Of a stretch of DNA of 51,085 nucleotides, positions 1 through 9,417 are shown piece by piece. Numbering within the stretch: the stretch's first letter is position 1; each line of letters starts with the position of its first letter. Under the pieces are notes generated by a model that saw nothing but the letters and a program-made list of their open reading frames with translations, made no database searches and was not told the DNA's origin. Made by a program: the position numbers and the translations under genes. Source of the stretch: a bacterium (GTDB lineage Bacteria > Bacteroidota > Bacteroidia > NS11-12g > UBA9320); NCBI GenBank assembly GCA_018223105.1, contig JAAEYY010000022.1, positions 1-51,085 on the forward strand, read 5' to 3'.

Positions 1-724
1 CATTAAAAGCTTCGGCCATTACCCAGTTATCCGGTACTTCAATGATGAAGTTTTCGTAGAAGGGGTGATGGGTGAAAGAAGTAACCACAACATAATCATC
101 CATATTCAGCTTTAAGCTTTCTGCAAATGATTTTGGAGTGTATTTTTTGCCTCTGTACTCAAATTCTGTTGGCATTTCACCTAAATAAGCATCCAGCACT
201 GCTGAATACGCCTTCTGCCATGAGGTGGTGAGTTGTCTTTGTTTATTGGCGATAACCGCATCTAGAATTCCTTTGAGCACAGCTTCCATTTCACTGTGGT
301 TATGCTTGTCGAGGCCATACTCCAAGCCCTGATATGTTTCTTGTGGAACAATGCCGTATTTCTTAATAACATGAGGGATATCGTGGAATGCTCCACCTTG
401 ACCAAAATTGATCATTCCGTGCATTCTTACATACTTTTCAGCCTTGTCCATATACGCCATTCTAACGATGAACATTTCGCTGAGTTTGTGTTTACCTTGA
501 CCGGTTCTGATGAGTTCTGATTCGAGAAAACTGAGTGCTGAAAAACTCCAGCAAGTTCCCGTTCTACTTTGATTTTGCACTTCACTTGCCTCGAGATCTT
601 TCTCGATGGTAAAGTAATAGTGACCGTCCTTCTTATTCTTTAGTGTATCTTGAGCTTGAAGGTTATATTGAAACATAAACAAGCTGCACACTAAACAAAA
701 TGTAACTATACCAAATTTTGCCAT
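1..724 (-). CDS. C1B-family cysteine peptidase (aminopeptidase C / bleomycin hydrolase-like), 5' part only
   Basis: The gene runs off the left edge; about 241 N-terminal residues are visible, starting at an ATG at 724. A hydrophobic N-terminus ending near LQAQD looks like a signal peptide, so the protein is probably exported. The motif NQSRTGTCWSFSALSF at about residues 51-66 matches the nucleophile region of papain-like peptidases, with Cys58 as the likely nucleophile. The following text (SEMFIVRMAYMDKAEKYV, then NFGQGGAFHD) matches bleomycin hydrolase/PepC proteins. The catalytic His and Asn lie outside the window. Known for the family: aminopeptidase activity of a self-compartmentalised hexamer. 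It is divergent from the M1 peptidase, with 61 bp between starts. Family assignment is fairly sure; substrate is not known. Confidence 0.85.
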   Translation of the reverse strand, partial: MAKFGIVTFCLVCSLFMFQYNLQAQDTLKNKKDGHYYFTIEKDLEASEVQNQSRTGTCWSFSALSFLESELIRTGQGKHKLSEMFIVRMAYMDKAEKYVRMHGMINFGQGGAFHDIPHVIKKYGIVPQETYQGLEYGLDKHNHSEMEAVLKGILDAVIANKQRQLTTSWQKAYSAVLDAYLGEMPTEFEYRGKKYTPKSFAESLKLNMDDYVVVTSFTHHPFYENFIIEVPDNWVMAEAFN

Positions 725-785
725 AAGGCGCCCAAATTAGCAAAATCTACCAAAAAATGAACCTAAAATCGATTAAGCAATCCCA

Positions 786-2723
786 ATGAGGCATAAGTTT
801 GTTAATTATACATTGAGGTATTTAATTTTAACCATACTCGCATGTTTTGGGCTGATGGGCAATGCTCAGGACGAGCTGGAGTCCATCATTAAGGCTGAAA
901 GAGACGCTTTCTACAAAAAGCAGGATTCACGAGCTAAACGAAGTGGTCAGAACTACGATGTGACGTATCAATACCTTGACATTGCTGTTGATCCGGCAGT
1001 GAGATATATTAGGGGTTCTGTATATTCTGAATGTAGAGCATTGGAAGATAATTTCACCCTATTAGCACTTGATTTGGATTATAGAATGATCGTTGATTCC
1101 GTTCAGTCTGAAGGAGTTGATATTCCCTTTAATCATTCCGGGGATGAGATCTTGATCGATTTTGCGGCGGTTGATTCCGGAGAGATGGTGAGCTTTACTG
1201 TGTATTATCAAGGAGACCCAACGGGCAATGAACAGCGAGGGTTCTATGTAGATAATCACATGACCGGACCCATCGCTTGGACACTTTCCGAGCCTTATGG
1301 AGCCTATGGTTGGTGGCCATGTAAACAGCAATTGAGCGATAAGATCGACTCTTTTGATATGTCGGTTACTGTTCCTAAAGGGAACAAAGCAGCCGGTTTA
1401 GGTTTGTTAAGCTCAGTTGATACATTGCAAGATAGCAGCCTCGTGTTTAATTGGAAGCACAGGTATCTTACCACCACTTACCTCGTTGCAGTGGCAGTTA
1501 CCAATTATGAAGAGTTTACGCATTATGCTCATTTCATCGATGGAGATTCGTTGATGGTCTTGGAGTATGTCTATCCTGAATACATGCATATTGCCGATAC
1601 CCAGGCTATCAAGGTAGATCCTATGATTACGCTGTTCGATAGTTTATGTGGTCCATATCCTTTTAAAAAGGAAAAATACGGTCATGCTATGTGGGGCAGG
1701 GGAGGCGGAATGGAGCATCAGACCATGAGTTTTATGTCGGACTTTGATTTTAGTCTGATGGCGCATGAGTTAGTGCATCAATGGTATGGCAACAAGATCA
1801 CTTGTGGTTCATGGCAAGATATTTGGCTTAATGAGGGCTTTGCTACATTCTTCACTACCGTAGCCTATGAGTATCTTCTTCCTTCAGAATATGTTGAGTA
1901 TCTCACCATTACCCGAGACCGGGTAATGACGCAGGAAGATGGCTCTGTCTTTGTTGATGATACCACAGATGTAGGCCGAATATTTTCCGGTCCGATGAGC
2001 TATAGAAAAGGTGCGATGGTGCTTCAGATGCTGCGTTGGAATTTGGGCGATAGCATTTTTTATGAAGGTATCAGAAGATACACATCAAATGCGGAGCTCT
2101 GCTACGATTTTGCAAGAACCATAGACTTAATAGATGCAATGGAAGAGGTGAGTGGTGAAGAACTGGATGATTTCTTTAATCTCTGGGTGTACGAAGAAGG
2201 GTATCCCTACCTCAATATTAGATGGTATAGAACTTCTTCTGAGTCCGTGACTTTTGAAGTGAGTGAGACAACATCACATCCATCTGTTAGCTTTTTCCCC
2301 TTGAAAATACCGATTCAGATTTTGGGTGAAAACGGGGAGGATAGTATTTACGTCTTAGACTTAACACAGAACAATCAGACCTTTGAATTTAATACTGGAT
2401 TTAAGGTGACAGGAACGGTGTACGATCCCTGGGTTAAGATTCTGGCAAGAACTAATTTGTTAGAAGGAGATCATATGGATACGGAAGATATTGCGGTATA
2501 TCCAAATCCTGCCGAATCTGAAGTGAGAGTCTATGTTAGAGATCGAAAAATTGATCGGATTGAATTATATGATATGCAAGGCCGGTTAATCTTAGAGGAG
2601 CAACAGCTCAGTAAAATGAACCAGCCCGGCATTATTTCGGTAGAGTATATTAAATCCGGAGCATATACTGTTAAAGCATATAGCGGAGATGAGATCTACC
2701 TCATTAAACTAATTCGTTCTTAA
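786..2723 (+). CDS. Secreted M1-family metallopeptidase with type IX secretion C-terminal sorting domain
   Basis: A 645-residue zinc aminopeptidase-like protein. It has an N-terminal signal peptide (ends near GNAQD), an M1 beta-saddle domain, the exopeptidase motif as GGGMEHQ (usual GAMEN), and the zinc site HELVH at residues 327-331 with the third ligand Glu350 in WLNEG, the correct 18-residue spacing. A Tyr-rich region follows (GPMSYRKGAMV), as in M1 enzymes. The last 75 or so residues begin IAVYPNPAESEVRVYV and end in a beta-rich stretch, typical of the type A T9SS sorting domain (TIGR04183). It is therefore expected to cross the outer membrane by the T9SS, consistent with sprE in this window. 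Its stop overlaps that of the convergent peroxidase gene by 4 nt. Specificity is not deduced. Confidence 0.93.
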   Translation: MRHKFVNYTLRYLILTILACFGLMGNAQDELESIIKAERDAFYKKQDSRAKRSGQNYDVTYQYLDIAVDPAVRYIRGSVYSECRALEDNFTLLALDLDYRMIVDSVQSEGVDIPFNHSGDEILIDFAAVDSGEMVSFTVYYQGDPTGNEQRGFYVDNHMTGPIAWTLSEPYGAYGWWPCKQQLSDKIDSFDMSVTVPKGNKAAGLGLLSSVDTLQDSSLVFNWKHRYLTTTYLVAVAVTNYEEFTHYAHFIDGDSLMVLEYVYPEYMHIADTQAIKVDPMITLFDSLCGPYPFKKEKYGHAMWGRGGGMEHQTMSFMSDFDFSLMAHELVHQWYGNKITCGSWQDIWLNEGFATFFTTVAYEYLLPSEYVEYLTITRDRVMTQEDGSVFVDDTTDVGRIFSGPMSYRKGAMVLQMLRWNLGDSIFYEGIRRYTSNAELCYDFARTIDLIDAMEEVSGEELDDFFNLWVYEEGYPYLNIRWYRTSSESVTFEVSETTSHPSVSFFPLKIPIQILGENGEDSIYVLDLTQNNQTFEFNTGFKVTGTVYDPWVKILARTNLLEGDHMDTEDIAVYPNPAESEVRVYVRDRKIDRIELYDMQGRLILEEQQLSKMNQPGIISVEYIKSGAYTVKAYSGDEIYLIKLIRS

Positions 2724-3322
2724 GATTTAATTGCGTCGATGAGCTCTTTATCGAAAGGCTTCACTTTTGAACCGAAATACGCAATCAATTTCCCGTTCTC
2801 ATCAATTACAAACTTGTTGAAATTCCAACTTACTTTATAATCATCAAGTCCATTTTGGTCCTTACTGGTTAACCAAGTATAAATGGGGTGTTGATTATCG
2901 CCTTTTACATCAATTTTAGTTGAAAGAGGGAAGGTAACACCGTAGTTTACCTGACAGAACTCTGCGATATCATCTTTCGTTCCCGGTTCCTGACCACCAA
3001 ACTGATTGCAAGGGAATCCGATGATTACTAGGTCATCTTTATATGTTTCATACAACTTTTGAAGTCCTTCGTACTGATTGGTAAAACCACATTTAGAAGC
3101 CACGTTTACTACTAGGATTTTCTTTCCTGCGTAGTCTTTCATGTTTAAAGTGTCGTTTTCATTTAAACTTAATATTTCAAAGTCGTGAAAGTTTTGAGTT
3201 GATGTACTTGTTTCCATAGTTTCTTGTTCTTCAGTTGTTGAATTTGTGTTAGCAGTATTGGCCTTGTTTCCGCAACTTGCGAAAAGGAGCACAGCTGCGC
3301 TTAGAGTAAATAGAGTTTTCAT
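2720..3322 (-). CDS. Glutathione peroxidase-family thiol peroxidase, lipoprotein form
   Basis: 200 residues. The N-terminus (lipobox FASC, Cys17) marks it as a lipoprotein, followed by a Thr/Asn/Glu-rich linker and a full GPx domain. Visible GPx signatures are NVASKCGFTNQYEGLQ (peroxidatic Cys78), the FPCNQFGGQEPG block with its Gln, and VSWNFNKFVID with the conserved Trp and Asn. The active residue is Cys, not selenocysteine. Bacterial Cys-GPx proteins usually use thioredoxin rather than glutathione; that is family knowledge, not seen here. It lies 31 bp downstream of rsgA and could be the last gene of that operon. The lipid anchor suggests a periplasmic or envelope role. Confidence 0.92.
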   Translation of the reverse strand: MKTLFTLSAAVLLFASCGNKANTANTNSTTEEQETMETSTSTQNFHDFEILSLNENDTLNMKDYAGKKILVVNVASKCGFTNQYEGLQKLYETYKDDLVIIGFPCNQFGGQEPGTKDDIAEFCQVNYGVTFPLSTKIDVKGDNQHPIYTWLTSKDQNGLDDYKVSWNFNKFVIDENGKLIAYFGSKVKPFDKELIDAIKS

Positions 3323-3353
3323 TGTTAATACTTATAAATAAAGGATTTAGAGC

Positions 3354-4274
3354 TTAAAATGTTTTCTTTAGTTGCTCTATTTCTTCCAGCATATTGAGAT
3401 AGCTGATATAGCGAGATGGGGGTATTTTGCCGCGATCCAGAGCTTCATTCACAGCACAACCGGGTTCTTCTAGATGAAGGCAGTCGTTAAACTTGCAATC
3501 ATTTATATACTTCTTCATTTCCGGAAAATAATGAGACAGCTGCTGCTTCTCGAGTTGTACCAGACCAAAGTCTTTAATTCCGGGAGTGTCGATTAGGAAA
3601 GTATCCTCGTCTAACTGAAACATTTGTGCAAAAGTGGTGGTGTGCATGCCTTTGTTGTAGCTCTTAGATATACCACCGATTTTCTGAGCAATTTCAGGAT
3701 TCAGAGCATTCACTAGGGTAGATTTACCCACACCTGAGTTTCCTGAAAGTAAAACCTTTTTATTACTAATTTCTTCCCGAATAAGTTCAATGTCCTGGTC
3801 TTGTAAGAGGCTTACTTTATGGCACTTATATCCGATATCGGTATAAGTCTCAAAAAGCTCATCTCTGTAATTCGCGATTTTTCTTTTATCCAGGTCAGAT
3901 TTATTAATGAGGAGCAGACATTCAATATGATAGGCCTCTGCGGTAACCAAAAAACGGTCTATAAAGCCCATTGGTGTATAGGGATGCCCAGGCGTAATGA
4001 TAAGCACAGCCAAATCAATGTTTGCAGCAATTATCTGGTACTGCTTGCTCAGTTTGTTCGACTTTCGTACGATACAATTTCTGCGGTCTTCTATTTCTGA
4101 AATGAGATATTCACCTCCTTCATGTTGAAGTGTAACAATATCACCTACGGTAACCGGGTTGGTCGATTTTAGATCTAAGGTTCTGAGTTTTCCTCGCAGG
4201 CGAGCATCCACTTCTTTTTGGTTTACAATGACTTTGTACCAACTTCCTGTGGATTTGCTTACCAGCCCTTTCAT
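3354..4274 (-). CDS. rsgA: Ribosome small-subunit-dependent GTPase A (RsgA)
   Basis: A 306-residue circularly permuted GTPase that acts in late 30S subunit maturation. Order seen: OB-fold N-terminus (STGSWYKVIV), G4 motif NKSDL, P-loop GNSGVGKST, G3 DTPGIKDFG, then the C-terminal zinc motif CKFNDCLHLEEPGC (Cys-Cys-His-Cys). I chose the ATG at 4274, one base after the metF stop. A longer frame opens at a TTG at 4295, but its seven extra residues overlap metF and are not typical of RsgA. Operon position: after metF, before the GPx gene. Confidence 0.96.
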   Translation of the reverse strand: MKGLVSKSTGSWYKVIVNQKEVDARLRGKLRTLDLKSTNPVTVGDIVTLQHEGGEYLISEIEDRRNCIVRKSNKLSKQYQIIAANIDLAVLIITPGHPYTPMGFIDRFLVTAEAYHIECLLLINKSDLDKRKIANYRDELFETYTDIGYKCHKVSLLQDQDIELIREEISNKKVLLSGNSGVGKSTLVNALNPEIAQKIGGISKSYNKGMHTTTFAQMFQLDEDTFLIDTPGIKDFGLVQLEKQQLSHYFPEMKKYINDCKFNDCLHLEEPGCAVNEALDRGKIPPSRYISYLNMLEEIEQLKKTF

Positions 4275-4275
4275 A

Positions 4276-5226
4276 TTAGAAAATTTCTGAAGCAACCTGA
4301 GCGGTAGTTCTAGAACTACTCATGGTGTAGAAGTGCAGTGCCGGTACTTTGTTTTTATAAAGTTCTTTACACTGATTGATGCACCATTCAACTCCCACTT
4401 TCTCAGCTTCTGCATCATCTTTAGCATCTTCGAGTGCGTTTGATAAGTCTACAGGAAGATCGATATTGAAGATCTTTGGAAGTAAAGTAATATGTGATTT
4501 TTTGGTGATTGGTTTTATTCCGGGAATGATAGGCACTGTGATTCCGGCTTTTCTACAAGCTTCTACATAAGCAAAGTACTTCGAGTTATCAAAGAACATC
4601 TGAGTAGTAATAAACTCAGCACCTGCGTCGATTTTTCGTTTGAGAAACTTCATGTCGGCATCCATATTGGGAGCATCGATATGTTTTTCGGGATAGCCCG
4701 CAGCTCCTATACAGAAATCTGTTTCTTGAGGATTTTTAAGCTCTTTATCCAGATAAATGCCATTATTCATGTCGTGAATCTGACGAATTAGTTCCAGGGC
4801 ATTTGTATTACCGTCGCTTTCGGGCACAAAGTTGCGTTCTCCTTTGCCATTATCACCTCTAATAGCGAGGATGTTGTTTATTCCGAGGAAGTTAAGATCG
4901 ATAAGGGCATTCTCCGTTTCATCTTTAGAGAAACCGCCACAAATAAGATGTGGTACAGCTTCAACCTGATACTTATTCATTACTGCAGCGCAAATAGCAA
5001 CAGTTCCGGGGCGTTTTCTAGTTGAAATTCTGTCGTAAGATCCATCGGGACGCTTTTTAAGAATATACTCTTCACGGTGGTAAGTCACATCAATAAAAGC
5101 AGGATTGAATTCCATCAAAGGATCAATCGCTTTAAAGAGTGAGTCTATACCTTTCCCTTTTAGCGGAGGTAGTATTTCAAAAGAAAAGAGGGTTTTATCG
5201 GGTTTGATGTACTCGGTAAGTTTCAT
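4276..5226 (-). CDS. metF: Methylenetetrahydrofolate reductase
   Basis: A 316-residue TIM-barrel flavoenzyme that reduces 5,10-methylene-THF to 5-methyl-THF for methionine synthesis. Signatures: FSFEILPPLKGKG at the N-terminus, IDVTYHRE, LAIRGDNG (conserved L-x-GD region), GAAGYPEKH, and FITTQMFFDN, where the barrel binds FAD and substrate. Length is normal. The start ATG overlaps the stop of the upstream M28 peptidase (TAATG), suggesting translational coupling. No S-adenosylmethionine riboswitch is seen in front of it. Confidence 0.96.
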   Translation of the reverse strand: MKLTEYIKPDKTLFSFEILPPLKGKGIDSLFKAIDPLMEFNPAFIDVTYHREEYILKKRPDGSYDRISTRKRPGTVAICAAVMNKYQVEAVPHLICGGFSKDETENALIDLNFLGINNILAIRGDNGKGERNFVPESDGNTNALELIRQIHDMNNGIYLDKELKNPQETDFCIGAAGYPEKHIDAPNMDADMKFLKRKIDAGAEFITTQMFFDNSKYFAYVEACRKAGITVPIIPGIKPITKKSHITLLPKIFNIDLPVDLSNALEDAKDDAEAEKVGVEWCINQCKELYKNKVPALHFYTMSSSRTTAQVASEIF

Positions 5227-6920
5227 TAAAATTTTACTGTTAGGTCAATAATTTCTTCGCCACGTTTAACTGTAATTGGTACTTCTTGCCCGGGCTCACA
5301 AGCCGCTAAATGTTCCATATAGTCATGGATATCTAAAATGGGTTTACCATTCATTGAGATGATGATATCCCCTTTTTTAAGTCCGGCTGCTTCACCGGGA
5401 TTGTCCGCTTTAACTCCGTCAACACGCAGACCTTCACCATCGAAAATATAGTCGGGCATAATGCCTAGAGTCACTTTAAAACTCATTCTTCCCGGACTCT
5501 CATCTTTTGTTTTGGTGAACTCCACCTTGCCTTGGTCGTCCATAATTTCCATCCACTTACAGATATAGACAATCACAAAGGCTTCACCCCCGTAGTTCAC
5601 AATTTCAGGATCGTCACTTGGTTTGTGATAATGACTGTGCTGGCCGGTAAAGAAATGTACCGCCGGAATATCGCTCAAGTAAAATGAGGTATGATCAGAT
5701 GCACCAAGACCACTTTCCGTAGTGCGAACATCTGCAATTTTCTTTTTCTTGTGAGATGCTTTATCTAGAGCGCCTTGCCATGCCGGCGAGGTGCCAACCC
5801 CATTAATCAAAAGTACTTTTTCAGTTGAATCTAGTTTTCCAACCATGTCCATATTGATCATATAATTGATCTTTTCTAATGGAATTGTAGGGTTACTTAC
5901 GAAATATTTAGAGCCAACAAGTCCGAGTTCTTCTCCTGTGAAAGCAATAAAGAGGTAATTGTTATTTCCAAACCATTTGCTTTTAGATTTTACTATTCTT
6001 GCTAACTCAATTACAGCAGCAACTCCGGAAGCATTATCATCTGCACCATTGTGGATCTGTCCGCTTTCAGGTGCCAAAGAACCTCCATTTTCACCGTAGC
6101 CCAGATGGTCGTGATGAGCACCAACTACTACGGTATATTCCGCGCCATTGTCAACATAACCAAGTACGTTGCTAGCTTGTGCACTGAGTGCCATAATTTG
6201 AACGGTTAAATCAACTTCCGGACTTTTTAATTCACTCAAATCTTTTTTCACAAAGTATACGGGTATGCCTACGATGTTATCGGTCTTTTTGAGGTCGCCG
6301 CTCGGGAATAAATCAGCATTTGAAGAATAGAAAATAACAGCTTTAGCACCCATGTCAATTGCAATTTTTACTCGTTCTGCAATTCCGGCATAAGCAGCAA
6401 ATTTGCTGTGAGGATTATTCATCTCCGGGGTTTCCATGCTGATCATCACAGCTTTACCTGCTACATTTACATTTTCATAATCGTTGTATTTGAGGTGATC
6501 GTCTTTAATCCCCGACTTAACATTGATCGCCAAACCCTTGTAGTCTCCATTATCGGCAGAAATACTCAAAGGATAGAATTCTTTAAATAAGGTATACACC
6601 TGTTTACTTACCATTAAGCTACTTTGATCTTGAGCAATTCTCAGAGTAGTGATATCGAGGTGTTGGAAGTACCCGTCTTCTCCTTTGGGACTTAATCCAA
6701 TCTTCTCAAATTCAGCTGCGATGTATTTTGCGGAAAGCTGTTCGCCTTCGCTACCGGTTCCTCGTCCGGCTAGTTCATCTGAAGCGAGATATTCGATATG
6801 ATCTTCTACTTTTTTGGCAATTCTTTTTTCCTTTCCTCTGGGTTTTTGAGCATAAGAACTAAATCCTAGACCGGCAATGAGTAAAAGGCTTAAAATGATA
6901 TGTGAATGATGTTTATACAA
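5226..6920 (-). CDS. M28-family metallopeptidase with C-terminal PDZ domain
   Basis: 564 residues with a TTG start (TTG-TAT-AAA at 6920) overlapping the end of the TSUP gene by 8 nt; no in-frame ATG gives a complete signal peptide. The signal peptide ends SSYAQ. A protease-associated-like region (about 100-250) is inserted before the M28 core. The di-zinc core shows VVGAHHDHLG, HNGADDNASGVAA, FTGEELGLVGSKY, INMDMVG and the last His in FTGQHSHYHKPSDD. The C-terminal 90 residues form a PDZ domain (MPDYIFDGEGLRVDGV, NPGEAAGLKKGDII). Predicted periplasmic or secreted aminopeptidase. PDZ fusion to M28 is known in Bacteroidota. Confidence 0.9.
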   Translation of the reverse strand: MYKHHSHIILSLLLIAGLGFSSYAQKPRGKEKRIAKKVEDHIEYLASDELAGRGTGSEGEQLSAKYIAAEFEKIGLSPKGEDGYFQHLDITTLRIAQDQSSLMVSKQVYTLFKEFYPLSISADNGDYKGLAINVKSGIKDDHLKYNDYENVNVAGKAVMISMETPEMNNPHSKFAAYAGIAERVKIAIDMGAKAVIFYSSNADLFPSGDLKKTDNIVGIPVYFVKKDLSELKSPEVDLTVQIMALSAQASNVLGYVDNGAEYTVVVGAHHDHLGYGENGGSLAPESGQIHNGADDNASGVAAVIELARIVKSKSKWFGNNNYLFIAFTGEELGLVGSKYFVSNPTIPLEKINYMINMDMVGKLDSTEKVLLINGVGTSPAWQGALDKASHKKKKIADVRTTESGLGASDHTSFYLSDIPAVHFFTGQHSHYHKPSDDPEIVNYGGEAFVIVYICKWMEIMDDQGKVEFTKTKDESPGRMSFKVTLGIMPDYIFDGEGLRVDGVKADNPGEAAGLKKGDIIISMNGKPILDIHDYMEHLAACEPGQEVPITVKRGEEIIDLTVKF

Positions 6921-7725
6921 GATTGAAAATGGTATTAATGATTACTATAATAACAAGTACCGCAAATATAATTTGTAATAGCTTATTTGATATTTTCTGA
7001 GCAGTTGCAACGCCAAGTGGTGCTGCAAATACGAGACCGGCCACCATGGGGAAGAACATGCCGGGAATTATATAGCCAAGTTGGCCCGGTCCAAATGTTG
7101 TGGTAGGGGTGGAACTGAGGTAAGTGTATAAGATTGGAACCAAGATCAGCGGAATCACTCCAATGGAAATAGCGGAGGACGATTTCATGTCGAGCTTGAT
7201 ATACTGACTAAACAGAGGAATCATCACAATTCCTCCACCCAAACCACTTAAAGCTGTAACAAGTCCGGTAAGGAAACCGGTGATCAGGTATTTTTTAGGT
7301 TGAGTATCTTTAACTTCAATAAAATCCTGACTTGTTTTCTTTATAAACCTGAACACTGTAAATACAAGCAGTGCCAGGAAAAGAATATAGAAGGCCTTTT
7401 GATTGTACCAATCTACCCTGGCGATAAGCCAAGTCATAATGGCACTGGAAACCATTGCAGTTGCTGCAGTGTATAAAATCTGTTTTGGGTAAAAAGACTT
7501 CATTCTGTACTGCTTCCAGGTACTGACTAGGCCGGCAAAGAAGATGGTAGCAAAGGAGTTAGCGAGTAAATAACGAACATATTCTTCTTCACCTAAACCT
7601 GCATCTTCTAAAAAGTAAGATATGATAGGAATAAAAATAATTCCACCTCCCACACCGAGCAAGCCACTGAGATATCCTCCAATGACCCCGAAAAGTATGA
7701 GAATGACAATTTGAGTTATTTCCAT
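6913..7725 (-). CDS. TSUP-family anion exporter (TauE/SafE-like), probable
   Basis: 270 residues with about eight membrane helices in two related halves. Each half carries the family's glycine-rich motif: GYLSGLLGVGGGIIFIP at the N-terminus and GLVTALSGLGGGIVMIP in the middle. Members move sulfite, sulfoacetate or other organosulfur anions; the substrate cannot be read here. The ATG at 7725 follows directly on the stop of the S41 protease gene, so the two are likely co-translated. The neighbours (proteases, metF) give no clear substrate, though sulfur metabolism linked to metF is possible. Confidence 0.88.
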   Translation of the reverse strand: MEITQIVILILFGVIGGYLSGLLGVGGGIIFIPIISYFLEDAGLGEEEYVRYLLANSFATIFFAGLVSTWKQYRMKSFYPKQILYTAATAMVSSAIMTWLIARVDWYNQKAFYILFLALLVFTVFRFIKKTSQDFIEVKDTQPKKYLITGFLTGLVTALSGLGGGIVMIPLFSQYIKLDMKSSSAISIGVIPLILVPILYTYLSSTPTTTFGPGQLGYIIPGMFFPMVAGLVFAAPLGVATAQKISNKLLQIIFAVLVIIVIINTIFNLV

Positions 7726-9357
7726 TTATGAATTACCCAGCAAAGATGAAAGTTTTGTTAGGTCTGACAAAACTTCTATTGCATGGGCTAGATCTTCATC
7801 GTCGTCAAAACTGATCTCTACCATTCCTTTGTCGAAATAATATCTTCTAGCGATCTCATATTCCAGCAGCTCTTTTATCTCTTCCTTATACTGTGTTAGG
7901 TCATTACTTTTTTGAGCTTTAACCTGAGCATCTAGTTGCTCTATTTCTGAAAGAAGGTCTTCGTTGTAGCGCTCTTCTTTTGCTTTTACCTTCAACTCGT
8001 CCACCAGCTTTTCCGTATTCGTGGTGTACTCATATTCTTTGTCTGAAAGGAATGCTACAAACTCCTGAAAAAGAGCTTCATCCACATCGTATTGCATCGG
8101 TGGAGCAATGCTTTCATGTTCGTTTCTATACTGTGTTGCAAAATCAAAAATGAGGTTGTTCCGGATTAAACTTTGGGTAATCTTGCTGCGGTCTTCCAGC
8201 TCAACTTCAATATCCGGAAAGATACCTTCACCGTCGATAACAGGCCTTCCGTTTCTGGTGTAAAAGGTGTTTTTCAGACTGTCGGCAACTGCCACTGCTC
8301 GTCCATTTACCTTATTTCCGTAATCGAGGCGTTGAATGAGTCTACCTGATGGGATATAATATTTGGCAATGGTAATTTTCATTTGGGTATTATAGGTAAG
8401 GCTTTTTGTGCTTTGCACAAGGCCTTTACCAAATGAATTGCGTCCAATCAGAATAGCGCGATCTAAATCTTGTAAACTTCCTGCTACAATTTCGGAAGCT
8501 GAAGCAGAATGATCGTCAATAATCACCGCCAAAGGAATCTCAGTATCCAATGGGCTGTTAAGGGTTTTGTAATATAGATTTTCCTCCACATGCTTTCCTT
8601 TGGTGCTTACAATAAGCTCTCCTTTTTTTACGAAAACGTTGACGATGTTCACCGCCTCATGGAGCAATCCACCGCCATTTCCACGAAGATCTAAAACGAT
8701 TGATTTTGCACCCTTTCCTTTTAGATCCGACACAGCATTTCGCACTTCATTGCCTGCACCGGGAGTAAAACTCACTAGTTTTAAGTAACCGATATTGTTC
8801 TCGAGCATTCCGGCGTAAGGCACATTAGGCAATTTTATTTTTTCTCTGATGATAGTGAACTGCATTTCGCCTTTTCCGGGTCGGTTTACTTTTAATTTTA
8901 AACCGGTTCCTGCATTTCCGTGCATGAGATCGATAACCTCTTTAATGCTTTTATCTTTTGTGTCTTGATCATCTATTGCAATCACAATATCTCCAGGTAA
9001 CAAACCTGCGTCGTGAGCGGGATAACCTTCATGGGGTTCATCGATAACTACTTTGTTATCGATGTATTTTACAGAAGTTCCGATTCCTGCATAGGTTCCG
9101 GTAACTTGATATAGATAGTCTTCTTTTTGAGCTTCAGAGTAAAAATTGGTGTACGGATCCAGCGAGTTTAGCATACCATCTATTGCATGTCTAACAAGCT
9201 CGCCCGGTTTAACTTCATCTACATATGCCGTATTTACTTCCTTGTAAACCGAAGTGAATATTTCCAGATTCTTGGAAACTTCAAAATAATCATCAACTGT
9301 TTTAAAGGATAAAAACCCGAGTGCCAGAACAGATAATATAATGCTGAGTTTTTTCAT
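7726..9357 (-). CDS. S41-family C-terminal processing protease (CtpA-like)
   Basis: 543 residues. N-terminal signal/anchor helix (ILSVLALGFLSFKT), helical cap, PDZ domain around residues 90-165 (AHDAGLLPGDIVIAID), then the serine/lysine dyad domain: LDLRGNGGGLL, DDHSASASEIVAG (nucleophile Ser) and GRNSFGKGLVQ (general-base Lys). A long helical C-terminal region after residue 400 is rich in Glu/Lys and is typical of the Bacteroidota form. It cleaves C-termini of periplasmic proteins. First gene of an overlapping minus-strand operon; a TAATTTTG promoter box lies just upstream. Confidence 0.94.
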   Translation of the reverse strand: MKKLSIILSVLALGFLSFKTVDDYFEVSKNLEIFTSVYKEVNTAYVDEVKPGELVRHAIDGMLNSLDPYTNFYSEAQKEDYLYQVTGTYAGIGTSVKYIDNKVVIDEPHEGYPAHDAGLLPGDIVIAIDDQDTKDKSIKEVIDLMHGNAGTGLKLKVNRPGKGEMQFTIIREKIKLPNVPYAGMLENNIGYLKLVSFTPGAGNEVRNAVSDLKGKGAKSIVLDLRGNGGGLLHEAVNIVNVFVKKGELIVSTKGKHVEENLYYKTLNSPLDTEIPLAVIIDDHSASASEIVAGSLQDLDRAILIGRNSFGKGLVQSTKSLTYNTQMKITIAKYYIPSGRLIQRLDYGNKVNGRAVAVADSLKNTFYTRNGRPVIDGEGIFPDIEVELEDRSKITQSLIRNNLIFDFATQYRNEHESIAPPMQYDVDEALFQEFVAFLSDKEYEYTTNTEKLVDELKVKAKEERYNEDLLSEIEQLDAQVKAQKSNDLTQYKEEIKELLEYEIARRYYFDKGMVEISFDDDEDLAHAIEVLSDLTKLSSLLGNS

Positions 9358-9370
9358 AATCGGTGGTTTA

Positions 9371-9378
9371 CAAAATTA
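9371..9378 (-). promoter_or_regulatory. Bacteroidota -7 box for the S41-TSUP-M28-metF-rsgA operon
   Basis: The minus strand reads TAATTTTG, an exact match to the Bacteroidota primary-sigma -7 consensus TAnnTTTG, 13 nt before the S41 start codon. No clear -33 TTTG is seen. Motif match only. Confidence 0.4.
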
Positions 9379-9417
9379 ACGAATGATGACAGGCTTTATG
9401 GCCTTTTAAGTCTTTAC

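Noticed and set aside
4274..4295. TTG start of rsgA giving seven extra residues
   Set aside because: The ATG at 4274 follows the metF stop by one base and gives a normal RsgA N-terminus.
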